This document shows positions 14,657 to 23,150 of a stretch of 36,434 nucleotides of DNA, one piece after another (within the stretch, counting starts at the first letter, position 1; each line of letters begins with the position of its first letter). Position numbers and translations under genes: made by a program. The notes under the pieces were generated by a model that saw only the letters and a program-made list of their open reading frames with translations, was not told the DNA's origin and searched no databases. The DNA is from Chitinophagaceae bacterium UBA2789 (GTDB lineage: Bacteria > Bacteroidota > Bacteroidia > Chitinophagales > Chitinophagaceae), in assembly GCA_002352145.1 (NCBI GenBank), contig DEHX01000116.1, positions 1 through 36,434 of the forward strand, in the 5' to 3' direction.

Positions 14657-17600
14657 CTATTGTAAAATCATCTTTTTTGTATCACTGAATCCACCTGCTT
14701 CCAGCTTATAAAAGTATATTCCTCTGCTAAGCCCCTGGTTATCGAAACTGATGGTATGTGAACCTGCATTTCTTACCTCGGACAATAACGTCTTTATTAC
14801 CCGGCCATGTACATCCGTTAGACTTATTGAAACCATTTGCCTTGACGGAAGCGCAAATTCAATCATGGTAGTATTGGTAAAGGGGTTTGGATAGTTCTGG
14901 CCAAGGAAATATCGGCCTTTATCATAAAGAGTCGCTGCTGCAATATTTGAAAATTTTGAAGCCCCGTTGAAATCGATTTGTTTTAACCGGTAATAATAAC
15001 GGCCCGGATCCAGGTTATTGTCATCATAGTTATAATTAACCCTGTTTGTACTGTTTCCCGCACCTTGTATAAAACCAATGTATTGCCATGTGACAGCATC
15101 ATAACTTCTGTATATTTCAAATCCCCTGTTATCAATCTCTGTCAGTGTGGACCAATTTAATGTTACTTTTTTAGCTGCAGCGGAGGCTGACAGGCTTGTC
15201 ATTGTGACCGGTAAGGGGCTGCACTGGGAAGAAGTAACGTTTAATGTCTGCAGGTTACCCGAAGAGGTGCAAAGATTTGCGTCAGTAATACTTGTTAAAT
15301 TGAATTGAGTAAGACCAGCGCCATTGAACACCACATCCACCCAGTAATTGGCATTATTATATGAATCATTGGGGAAAATACCACCGGCTCCGTATTTGAA
15401 TACACCATTTAAACCGTCCGTTCCCGACTGAAGAGCAGTGAGTGGGCCGTTTGTTACTGCACTACTTGTAAAAGTATTTGCAGTGAAGGCATACTGTCCA
15501 TTGGGTGTATGATACGAGACAATATAAGTTGTATTGGCATTGATTACAACCGGACTGGAAAAGCTGGCCTCCTGCCATCCGCTGTTTGTAATATTGGTAA
15601 ATGTACAAGTAGCCAGCAGTGTACCATCTGCTTTCCAAAGACGGCCAGTATAAGTAGCGTTATTTGGTTGTTGTACCCTTTTATAAAACCGTACACCGCT
15701 TATTGTGCCAGACATGGAGGAACGGAATTTAACGCCCAGTTCAACAGCATCGAAATCATTAACGGGAGGTTCGCCACCCATTACACTATTGTTCCAGATG
15801 CTTACTGGTGTGGTGGCCGGGGCCTGGATATTTGAGTTGAATGGAGTGCCATTGACAACATTATTAAATGTGTTTCCGTTGATCACAAGGCTATAAGGGC
15901 CGGTTCCGCTAGTGCTGTTAAAAACAAGGTTTACATTTTGACCAGCACAGAATGGAGGTTGAGCTGATAAAACACCAACTGGTAATGGATTGATGGTTAC
16001 AGAAGCTGTGCTAATATTAGGTGCTGTGGTATTACAGTTATTATCATCAGTTACACTGGTAAGAACATAATTAAGCGAAGTAGCTGTTGTCAGAGTCTCA
16101 CTAAATAACACATCAACCCAATAATTAGCTGTATTTCCTCCATCCGGGAAGCCACCACCATATTTGAATACACCATTAGGACCGTCAACTCCTGCCTGTA
16201 ATGCAGTAATCGGACCGTTGCTTACCCCTGAAGTACTGAAAAACCCGGGGCTTATTGCAAAATAACCTCCTTGAGAAAAATAAGACGCAATGTAGGTAGT
16301 ATTGGGCTGAATTGCTACCGGATTGGTAAACCTTACTTCTTGCCATCCACTGGCTGTTTCTGAGGTAAAGGTTGCAGTGGCAAGTTGCGTTCCGCTGGCT
16401 GTCCACATAGAGCCAATATGAGTACCTGTATTGGTAAACCCTTTATAAAACCTTATTCCAGTTATGTAACCACTTATAGTTGATCGGAATTTTGTTCCGA
16501 TCTCAATGGGTTGATTATCGGTTACACTGGGGCTGGTCGGTGAACCAGTATTGCCCCATATACTTATCTCAGAAGTATTAATTGTTGCAAAGGTTTGGCC
16601 AGGGTTGACATTATTATAAGTTACACCATTTACTACTAAGTCGAATGGTTCCTGGCCGGTTGCAGATTGAAGCGTTAGATTAATTGGTTGTCCATAACAA
16701 ACCGGCGAATTAGAACTGATTACAGCAGTAGGCGATGTGCAATTAATATAATTTGCAGTATAGCTTCCGCCTAATGCATCGAAGAATGCATAGTCAATTC
16801 CCTTTATTGTCTCAATTGTTTTGTTAACCGGGTTTCCGTTGTGAGTAATACCGGATAACACACTATTATTGGGGCCTTGCACAGGTAGCATTGCTTTAAG
16901 ATTATGCTGCCCTGCATTATTTGTAATGGTGAACGACAACTGATTACCATTCCAAGATATTGAACCAAAGGAAGAATTGTTTCTTCCATCCAGCCAGTTC
17001 AGCATCTGTTTGGCAGAAATTACGGGTATTTGTCTTGCCTGCGCTGATGCAATTATGTCATCAGAACCGGCTGATGTTCCGGCATCTGTATGCATATTGG
17101 CACAGAAAACACCATAATAACCTTCAGGGCCGATTGCTTTATCAAGCAAAGCATTACAAAAACTGCTATAAGTGATACCTGATTCATCTGTCATTTGTGT
17201 GGCTACTTGGTAACAGTCAATCAATGAACCATCTGTTTTGGCAAATCGCATCGGTAAGCCAGAGCCAGTAAACATTCCGGGCCGGTTAAGCACCCATGTA
17301 CCCGGCCAGTAATAATAATTAACATCAAGCCGGATACCATTTGCGGCTTGTATTTCTGCAGCAGAGGACCAGTCGCTCCATGCAATGCAATGAGTTCGGT
17401 TTGTTAATGGTGCAGTTAAACCCGGGAAAGCAGAACTGAATTGAACTGATTGGTTTGTAAGATCAGCCTGGAAAGAAGGAGGAGTCCAGTTGTTGCACCC
17501 GGTATTTAAATGTAAACCGATTTCAAAACCTAATGATTCAAAAGCCGCAGCCTGTGCACTGCTAATCGGTGTGTTCGGATAAATGTAAGAGGTGCCTCTG

Positions 17601-20368
17601 ATTGCTGTCCAGTCTGCTACTGCTTCAGCTGTATTAGAAGAACTTAATGATACATATTGATTAAAGCGTTCTGTTGTTCCGTTATTACCATGATCATCTC
17701 CTGTCATAACAATAGCAGCTTTTAGTCCTTTTGGGAGGAACCAGAAACGGGGCAGAGGTTTACGATGCAGGTTGTTCGAAATAATTATGTTGGTTAGTAA
17801 TCGCATTTGTTCGTCTGCCTGTGGTATGGCAACTTTATTCAAATCGATCCAGTCAGGCTGCGAATCTCCTGCTTTATTTCCGAAGAACAGATCATTGGAG
17901 CGGATTGGTGAAGTTCCGTCTCTTTCGTCACCAGACCATGAGGGATTGCCTTGTCTTGTTAGTACAACTGATTTGGCAAGGTCATATAGGAATGCAACAG
18001 CCGAACCACCGTTGATGCCAACAGCATTTGAAGTGACTGCTGGATAAACTGTAGGAGTTGTAGCATCAGAATAGAATGTTGCAAGAGTGCTGGCCCCATT
18101 AAGGTTGTACAGGTCACCCGTTCCATGAAACTGTATGCTCTGGTTCACGATACCTTTTCCAGGACCAGCAGTAGTATTTACCAACAGGTATTTATCCGAA
18201 ATACTGATGCCTGCAGAAGTTATTCCAAGTAATGATGATAATTGAACATCTGGCCTCATGGCAATCAATGTGCCTCCGGCATTAACCCAGTCAGAGAGCA
18301 TAGAAACTTCAGATGCCTGTAATGGCATTTCACCCAACAAAATCACATCATAGTTATTTAAAACTGTTGGATTCACGGCACTAATATCCATTGCTGTGAA
18401 TTCATTAAGGCCTTCTGCTCTCAGCATTTCAACTGGATATCTGCTAAAGGGGTTGGATGATTTGCTAATGACCAGTATAGGTCCTCCCGGACCATCTTCC
18501 GGCGGAGTTGTATTGATAACATTAAGTTGTAAAGCATTTGATGATGGGACCGTTCCTGCAATTTCCATATTCCCGCTATCATCAAAGCCCCGGCACTTTA
18601 CAGTAATATTTCCGGTAGTTGTTGGTGTGAAAGTATAACTCCATTGACTGGTTCCACTGGCTACATGCCAGGTAGTTCCCCCATCTACTGAAATTTCGAT
18701 GCCTGCTACGGTATTATTATCAGTTGCAGTGCCAGTTACAGTAACAGGAATTCCTTTGAGTACGGAGGCATTATGTACAGGACTTGTAATGACTGAAACA
18801 GGGGCTATGTTGTTTGAGGAGGCAGTGGCCAAGACTAATCCGGGTTGCAGAGAGCCTGGCTGAACCGTCATATCTGCAAAGAGATTAACAGTAGCTTGTT
18901 GCATTCGTATGTCTTCAGCAGAACTGCTTCCATCATGTACCGCATCAAGTCCCCATGACCATTGTACAGTGCCCGCACCAAAGACCCATGCACCTGATGA
19001 GTGTTTATAGAGTGACAGTTTATGATTTTTGCCAAACGCAGTAGTAGAAGACATCAGTATTCTTCCCGCCGGATAATGACCGTTTGGTTGTTCCCAGTCA
19101 AATTCATAACCCAATGTATTGGCTGCCAGTGTAGCCACCTGGCCTTCTGAAAGAGAGCTGATACTTGTATTTCGCCAGAATCGCAGGTTCTTATAAGCAG
19201 CAGGTACTTGTATAGCTGCATAACCCCATTGCCAGCTTATTTGTCCCGATAACGAGTTTTCTGGATTACATCCGTCATTTGCCGGATAGGTTGGTGTACA
19301 TCCGTCTCTCCATAAGCCCGTCCAAACGGGTGAGGGGTCGCATTTTGTACCACAGGTGTTTTCACCCATCGTGCCTTCTTTATAGCATACAAGTGTACGG
19401 TAGGGTGTGTTTGATCCATCAATACTGTTCTCCCATCTTGTTTTCCAATATATTTCATTGCCGCTGAAAAATGCCAGGTGTTTTCCGTTATTTCTTGCCG
19501 CAGTGATATTATCTCTCTGTTCTTTTGACCAATACTCATCATGCCCAACCGATAAGAAGACCTTGTGATTTTGCATTATGTTTGGAAAACGGGCAATGTC
19601 AATGTTGGTGGCATAATTCAAATTGTAACCATTTCTTTCTAACCATCTTATCATAGGGTATTCAGCATGAAAAAGCCAGTCTTCGGAAGAACTACTGCCT
19701 CCGCCGCCCGCACGGGTAAGAAAAGGTCTGTTGTAGCTTACTTTAGTGGCATGCCCGCCCGGATAAGCAGTTGAGCCTACATATAAACTATTACCTCCAT
19801 ACACATTATAGGCCTGCCAGGTTGCATCTGAAGTTTGGAAAAGAATATCTGCATTACTGTTATCATCTCTCACAACAAATGCAATATGACTAGCCCCATT
19901 ATTATCATTCCTGGTAAGTTTTGCCAGGTAAATACCCGGAACTGCATTCGCAGGAACAGCCCAGGATACACTTACTGACCAGTTGCCGCAATCTACAAGA
20001 CCAGAAGAAGGATCTGTAATAGGTGAGGGTTGAATGGTTCCTGCAAAGTTTCCGAGGTTTGTTATCAACCGGGCGCCATTTCCCTGGTAATAACCAAGAC
20101 GATAAATTTTTACATTGAAATTTGCCGCATCGGTAACATTAATTTTAAAATTAACTGTAGTTCCGTTATCAACACTTAAATCGGTGGCAAAGCCCTGTAT
20201 AGTCAGGTCACCTGCACCGGATATATCCCATTCGGATGAAGGATTTCCAGGCATCAGGTTTTCAGTGACAATAGGATTTTGTGCAAAGCTCTTTTGGGAT
20301 ACTGCTAAAAAACTCAAAAAAATAAAAGCAATATTGACCGCAGCAATACGCTTAATGTTTAAAAACAT
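14657..20368 (-). CDS. Giant T9SS-secreted protein: DMFase-like, deacetylase-like and DUF4082 domains
   Basis: 1903 residues. Order: signal peptide (about 1-29); a domain resembling the C-terminal part of N,N-dimethylformamidase beta subunits (about 35-500; GIYLAKLTRND, SVGHDEYWSKEQRDNI, FFSGNEIYWKTRW); a bacterial Ig-like domain (about 520-620); a ThuA/glutamine-amidotransferase-like fold (about 630-800); a polysaccharide-deacetylase-like domain (about 865-1110; VMTGDDHGNNG, FEIGLHLNTG); two DUF4082 modules (about 1265-1425 and 1520-1685) embedded in Ig-like repeats; a fibronectin-like domain (about 1720-1810); and a type A T9SS sorting domain (about 1822-1903; GQNYPNPFTNTTMIEF, GIYFYKLEAG). 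It is exported by the Sec and T9SS routes and probably attached to or released from the surface. The substrate is unknown; amide or polysaccharide hydrolysis is possible. It is monocistronic. Confidence 0.88.
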   Translation of the reverse strand: MFLNIKRIAAVNIAFIFLSFLAVSQKSFAQNPIVTENLMPGNPSSEWDISGAGDLTIQGFATDLSVDNGTTVNFKINVTDAANFNVKIYRLGYYQGNGARLITNLGNFAGTIQPSPITDPSSGLVDCGNWSVSVSWAVPANAVPGIYLAKLTRNDNNGASHIAFVVRDDNSNADILFQTSDATWQAYNVYGGNSLYVGSTAYPGGHATKVSYNRPFLTRAGGGGSSSSEDWLFHAEYPMIRWLERNGYNLNYATNIDIARFPNIMQNHKVFLSVGHDEYWSKEQRDNITAARNNGKHLAFFSGNEIYWKTRWENSIDGSNTPYRTLVCYKEGTMGENTCGTKCDPSPVWTGLWRDGCTPTYPANDGCNPENSLSGQISWQWGYAAIQVPAAYKNLRFWRNTSISSLSEGQVATLAANTLGYEFDWEQPNGHYPAGRILMSSTTAFGKNHKLSLYKHSSGAWVFGAGTVQWSWGLDAVHDGSSSAEDIRMQQATVNLFADMTVQPGSLQPGLVLATASSNNIAPVSVITSPVHNASVLKGIPVTVTGTATDNNTVAGIEISVDGGTTWHVASGTSQWSYTFTPTTTGNITVKCRGFDDSGNMEIAGTVPSSNALQLNVINTTPPEDGPGGPILVISKSSNPFSRYPVEMLRAEGLNEFTAMDISAVNPTVLNNYDVILLGEMPLQASEVSMLSDWVNAGGTLIAMRPDVQLSSLLGITSAGISISDKYLLVNTTAGPGKGIVNQSIQFHGTGDLYNLNGASTLATFYSDATTPTVYPAVTSNAVGINGGSAVAFLYDLAKSVVLTRQGNPSWSGDERDGTSPIRSNDLFFGNKAGDSQPDWIDLNKVAIPQADEQMRLLTNIIISNNLHRKPLPRFWFLPKGLKAAIVMTGDDHGNNGTTERFNQYVSLSSSNTAEAVADWTAIRGTSYIYPNTPISSAQAAAFESLGFEIGLHLNTGCNNWTPPSFQADLTNQSVQFSSAFPGLTAPLTNRTHCIAWSDWSSAAEIQAANGIRLDVNYYYWPGTWVLNRPGMFTGSGLPMRFAKTDGSLIDCYQVATQMTDESGITYSSFCNALLDKAIGPEGYYGVFCANMHTDAGTSAGSDDIIASAQARQIPVISAKQMLNWLDGRNNSSFGSISWNGNQLSFTITNNAGQHNLKAMLPVQGPNNSVLSGITHNGNPVNKTIETIKGIDYAFFDALGGSYTANYINCTSPTAVISSNSPVCYGQPINLTLQSATGQEPFDLVVNGVTYNNVNPGQTFATINTSEISIWGNTGSPTSPSVTDNQPIEIGTKFRSTISGYITGIRFYKGFTNTGTHIGSMWTASGTQLATATFTSETASGWQEVRFTNPVAIQPNTTYIASYFSQGGYFAISPGFFSTSGVSNGPITALQAGVDGPNGVFKYGGGFPDGGNTANYWVDVLFSETLTTATSLNYVLTSVTDDNNCNTTAPNISTASVTINPLPVGVLSAQPPFCAGQNVNLVFNSTSGTGPYSLVINGNTFNNVVNGTPFNSNIQAPATTPVSIWNNSVMGGEPPVNDFDAVELGVKFRSSMSGTISGVRFYKRVQQPNNATYTGRLWKADGTLLATCTFTNITNSGWQEASFSSPVVINANTTYIVSYHTPNGQYAFTANTFTSSAVTNGPLTALQSGTDGLNGVFKYGAGGIFPNDSYNNANYWVDVVFNGAGLTQFNLTSITDANLCTSSGNLQTLNVTSSQCSPLPVTMTSLSASAAAKKVTLNWSTLTEIDNRGFEIYRSYDAVTWQYIGFIQGAGNSTNRVNYNYDDNNLDPGRYYYRLKQIDFNGASKFSNIAAATLYDKGRYFLGQNYPNPFTNTTMIEFALPSRQMVSISLTDVHGRVIKTLLSEVRNAGSHTISFDNQGLSRGIYFYKLEAGGFSDTKKMILQ
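15225..16712 (-). repeat. Duplicated Ig + DUF4082 module inside the giant T9SS gene
   Basis: Two paralogous coding segments of about 740 bases each (roughly 15960-16712 and 15225-15958). Each reads CxGQxxNL, then a VNGxTxNNV strand, then DUF4082 (SIWxN, ELGxKFRSxxSGxIxGxRFYK, NYWVDVxF), then LTSxTDxNxC and a VT-rich last strand. The copies have diverged, so the duplication is not recent. Confidence 0.75.
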
Positions 20369-20610
20369 AGTAGTTTGTTTGGTGGCTCAAAAATTTGCGG
20401 AATTTCCGGATGGATTGTAAAGACCGGATTTATCAGAGGAGATTGATACGGATATGTATTACGACAATTAGCTTATAGATTCTAAATATCGTACAGGGTG
20501 TAAATCTAGGGTAAAAATACGCAAATACCAAGCATTTGTACGATAAGATTTTTTCTGAAAATTACTAATATCACATCACCGTACCAGCAAGAATTACGTA
20601 TAACCTGGAG

Positions 20611-23025
20611 TTAGTTTTCTTTTTTCCCAAAAATCCGTTTGAGAATACCTTTTTTCTTTTCAGGCTCTTCTGTAGGTGCCCCTATTGGTTTTGTATTGCT
20701 GTCTTCCTTACGTATTGCTGTTTTAGCAGCACTGTCTTTCTTCGCCGGCTTCTTTTCATCTTCCTCCAGAGGTTTTGACTCAGGCCCCAATGTGTCATTA
20801 GGAGTATAGCCATCATTATAGTCCTGCTCATTACCAACACCCTGGTCATCACCTTCAGCTCCGGGGCTTGGATCGGTATCACTGATTATAATATCGGCGC
20901 TGTTGATTTCATTTTCCAGTTCAGCTGGTTTTATAAACCGGGCATCTCTTTCAATTCCAAGCTTTTTATCAGCTAATACTTTTTTGAAGAAATATTCAGT
21001 GATCGGACGGGCAATACGGTTACCATCTCCCTGGTTTCTCATAAACTGGTATTCAAAACCAACCCATGAACCAGCCAGCAGTTGCGGCGTATAACCAATG
21101 AACCAGGCATCTGCATTATCATCCGTGGTACCTGTTTTACCACCCATTTCAGCAGCACCAACTCTAGACCGCATGCCACCGGCAGTACCTTTATCCACCG
21201 TTCCCTGCATCATTCGGGCCATTGTGTATGCGGTGACTTCACTCACTGCTTCTTTACGGTTTACGCTATAGTCAAATCTTTTGATCACATTTCCGTTTCG
21301 GTCTTCAATACGGCTGATGCTATAAGGTTTGGTCGAGAAACCTCTTCCGGCAAAAATGGTATAGCTCCACAACATCTCATACATCGACAAATCACAAGTG
21401 CCCAAACAAATAGATGGGTAAGGGTCAATTTTGGTAGGTATGTTGAGGCGGCCCAAAAAGTCAACAAACTGTTTGGGTCCTACTTGTTTCATAATGTAAG
21501 CGGTAGCACAGTTTTTTGAATAGGCAAGGGCATTGGCCATAGTCATGGTTCCCCCGCCACATTTTCTCCCGGCAGGTACCCAGGCATTGCCTCCAAAATT
21601 CTGTGCAACGTTTTCAACTTCTGTTTCCGGTGTGAAACCCCGCTCTTCCATGGCCTGTGTATATAGCAACGGCTTTATAGTAGAACCAACCTGTCTTTTT
21701 GTTTTCAGGTTGACATGATCATTCTTATATGTTTTAAAATGAATGCCTCCCACCCAGGCCCTCACTTCACCAGTTACAGGGTCCATGGCCATAAAGGCGG
21801 CCTGCTCCATTTGTAAATGATACTTTATTGAATCTATCGGAGACATTAAAGTGTCCTTTTCTCTTTTGGAGTTCCAGGCAAAAATCTTCATAGGCACTTT
21901 TACATCAAAACTGGCCCTGATCTCTTTATCACTTAAGCCATCTTCTTCCAGGTTCTTCCAGCGGTCTGATTCTTTAATGGCTTTTTCTAAAAATTTTTCC
22001 CGTCCTTTCCAGATAGAACCGGTTTTCATGTCCTGTCTTGCATTGATGCTTTTTTGCAGTGTGGCCATATGCTGGGCCATTGCTTCTTCGGCATATTCCT
22101 GCATTTGTACATTAATAGTGGTATAAATTTTCAGGCCATCATCATATATATCGTATGTGTCGCCGTTATTTTTCTTAACATCTTTAAGGGCTTCTTTTAT
22201 TTCACTTTTTAAAACTTCCCGAAAGTAGGGAGCATAACCAGTGTTCTCATCCAGTTTTTTATAATTCAGTTTTATGGGACTTGCTTTTAATTTAGCAGCC
22301 ACGGCAGGAGTTATCTTTCCGTTCACTTCCATTTGACTGAGTACCACATTTCTCCGGTCCAATGAAGCTTTAGGGTTCCTGATGGGATTGTAGATGCTGT
22401 TACCCTTTAGCATTCCAATAAGCAGAGCCGCTTCTTCCACATTCAGCCTGTCCGGTTCTTTTTGAAAGAATGTTCTCGCTGCATTTCGGATACCGTAAAT
22501 ATTGTTTCCGAAAGGCACAGCATTGAGGTACAGCGTAATGATCTCTTCCTTGGTAAAATTCTTTTCCAGTTTGACAGCTATGATCCACTCTTTTAATTTT
22601 TCAATAACCCGCCATGCCTTGTTCTTGCTTCCCTGGTCCAGTAATGCTTTTGCTAATTGTTGAGTAATGGTACTGCCTCCTCCCTGCGAGCCCAGGGTGA
22701 AAATGGCTCTAAGGGTTGATTTAAAATCAATGCCGCTGTGGCTATAAAAACGTTCATCTTCTGTAGCTACCAGGGCATCCACAACATGGCGGGATATATC
22801 CTTGTACTTCACATTACTCCTGTTTCCTCTTTCTGTATAGTATTTACCCATCAGGGTGCCATCTTCAGCATATACTTCAGAAGCCTGTAAAATGGAAGGG
22901 TTTTCCAGGTCAGTAAGTGAGGGCATTTTCCCAAATACACCAAAATTGGCCAGTATGATCAACAGGATAAATGCAGCGAAACCACCAAAGAATATTCGCC
23001 AGAAGATCCGAACAGCTTTCTTCAT
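20611..23025 (-). CDS. mrcA: Class A penicillin-binding protein 1a
   Basis: A bifunctional peptidoglycan synthase: glycosyltransferase (GT51) plus transpeptidase. 804 residues. An N-terminal membrane anchor (about 9-31) is followed by the GT51 domain with catalytic E89 in VATEDERFYSHSGIDF and GGGSTITQQLAKALL. The transpeptidase domain has S448-T-I-K451 (QVGSTIKP), YSKNCAT as the SxN motif, and GGKTGTTDDNADAWFIGY as the KTG motif, so both sites look intact. A charged, low-complexity tail (from about 700; EDEKKPAKKDSAAK) ends in KRIFGKKEN. SprE/PorW lies upstream in the same direction, 125 bases away. It may have its own promoter (candidate at 23126-23133). The symbol is by analogy with E. coli; ponA is also used. 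Confidence 0.94.
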   Translation of the reverse strand: MKKAVRIFWRIFFGGFAAFILLIILANFGVFGKMPSLTDLENPSILQASEVYAEDGTLMGKYYTERGNRSNVKYKDISRHVVDALVATEDERFYSHSGIDFKSTLRAIFTLGSQGGGSTITQQLAKALLDQGSKNKAWRVIEKLKEWIIAVKLEKNFTKEEIITLYLNAVPFGNNIYGIRNAARTFFQKEPDRLNVEEAALLIGMLKGNSIYNPIRNPKASLDRRNVVLSQMEVNGKITPAVAAKLKASPIKLNYKKLDENTGYAPYFREVLKSEIKEALKDVKKNNGDTYDIYDDGLKIYTTINVQMQEYAEEAMAQHMATLQKSINARQDMKTGSIWKGREKFLEKAIKESDRWKNLEEDGLSDKEIRASFDVKVPMKIFAWNSKREKDTLMSPIDSIKYHLQMEQAAFMAMDPVTGEVRAWVGGIHFKTYKNDHVNLKTKRQVGSTIKPLLYTQAMEERGFTPETEVENVAQNFGGNAWVPAGRKCGGGTMTMANALAYSKNCATAYIMKQVGPKQFVDFLGRLNIPTKIDPYPSICLGTCDLSMYEMLWSYTIFAGRGFSTKPYSISRIEDRNGNVIKRFDYSVNRKEAVSEVTAYTMARMMQGTVDKGTAGGMRSRVGAAEMGGKTGTTDDNADAWFIGYTPQLLAGSWVGFEYQFMRNQGDGNRIARPITEYFFKKVLADKKLGIERDARFIKPAELENEINSADIIISDTDPSPGAEGDDQGVGNEQDYNDGYTPNDTLGPESKPLEEDEKKPAKKDSAAKTAIRKEDSNTKPIGAPTEEPEKKKGILKRIFGKKEN

Positions 23026-23125
23026 TTAGTTGAGGATTGTGATAAAAATGGTTTAATAAACCGGATTCGAAATTAAGAAAAACCTATGCGGCTGGAAGGG
23101 CACAGTCATTAATTTTTTGCCAAAA

Positions 23126-23133
23126 CAAACATA
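23126..23133 (-). promoter_or_regulatory. Candidate -7 element for PBP1a
   Basis: The minus strand reads TATGTTTG, an exact TAnnTTTG match, in the SprE-PBP1a gap about 100 bases before the PBP1a ATG. No -33 element is evident. Such an 8-base motif can occur by chance. Confidence 0.35.
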
Positions 23134-23150
23134 ATTAAACGGGCTTTCCG

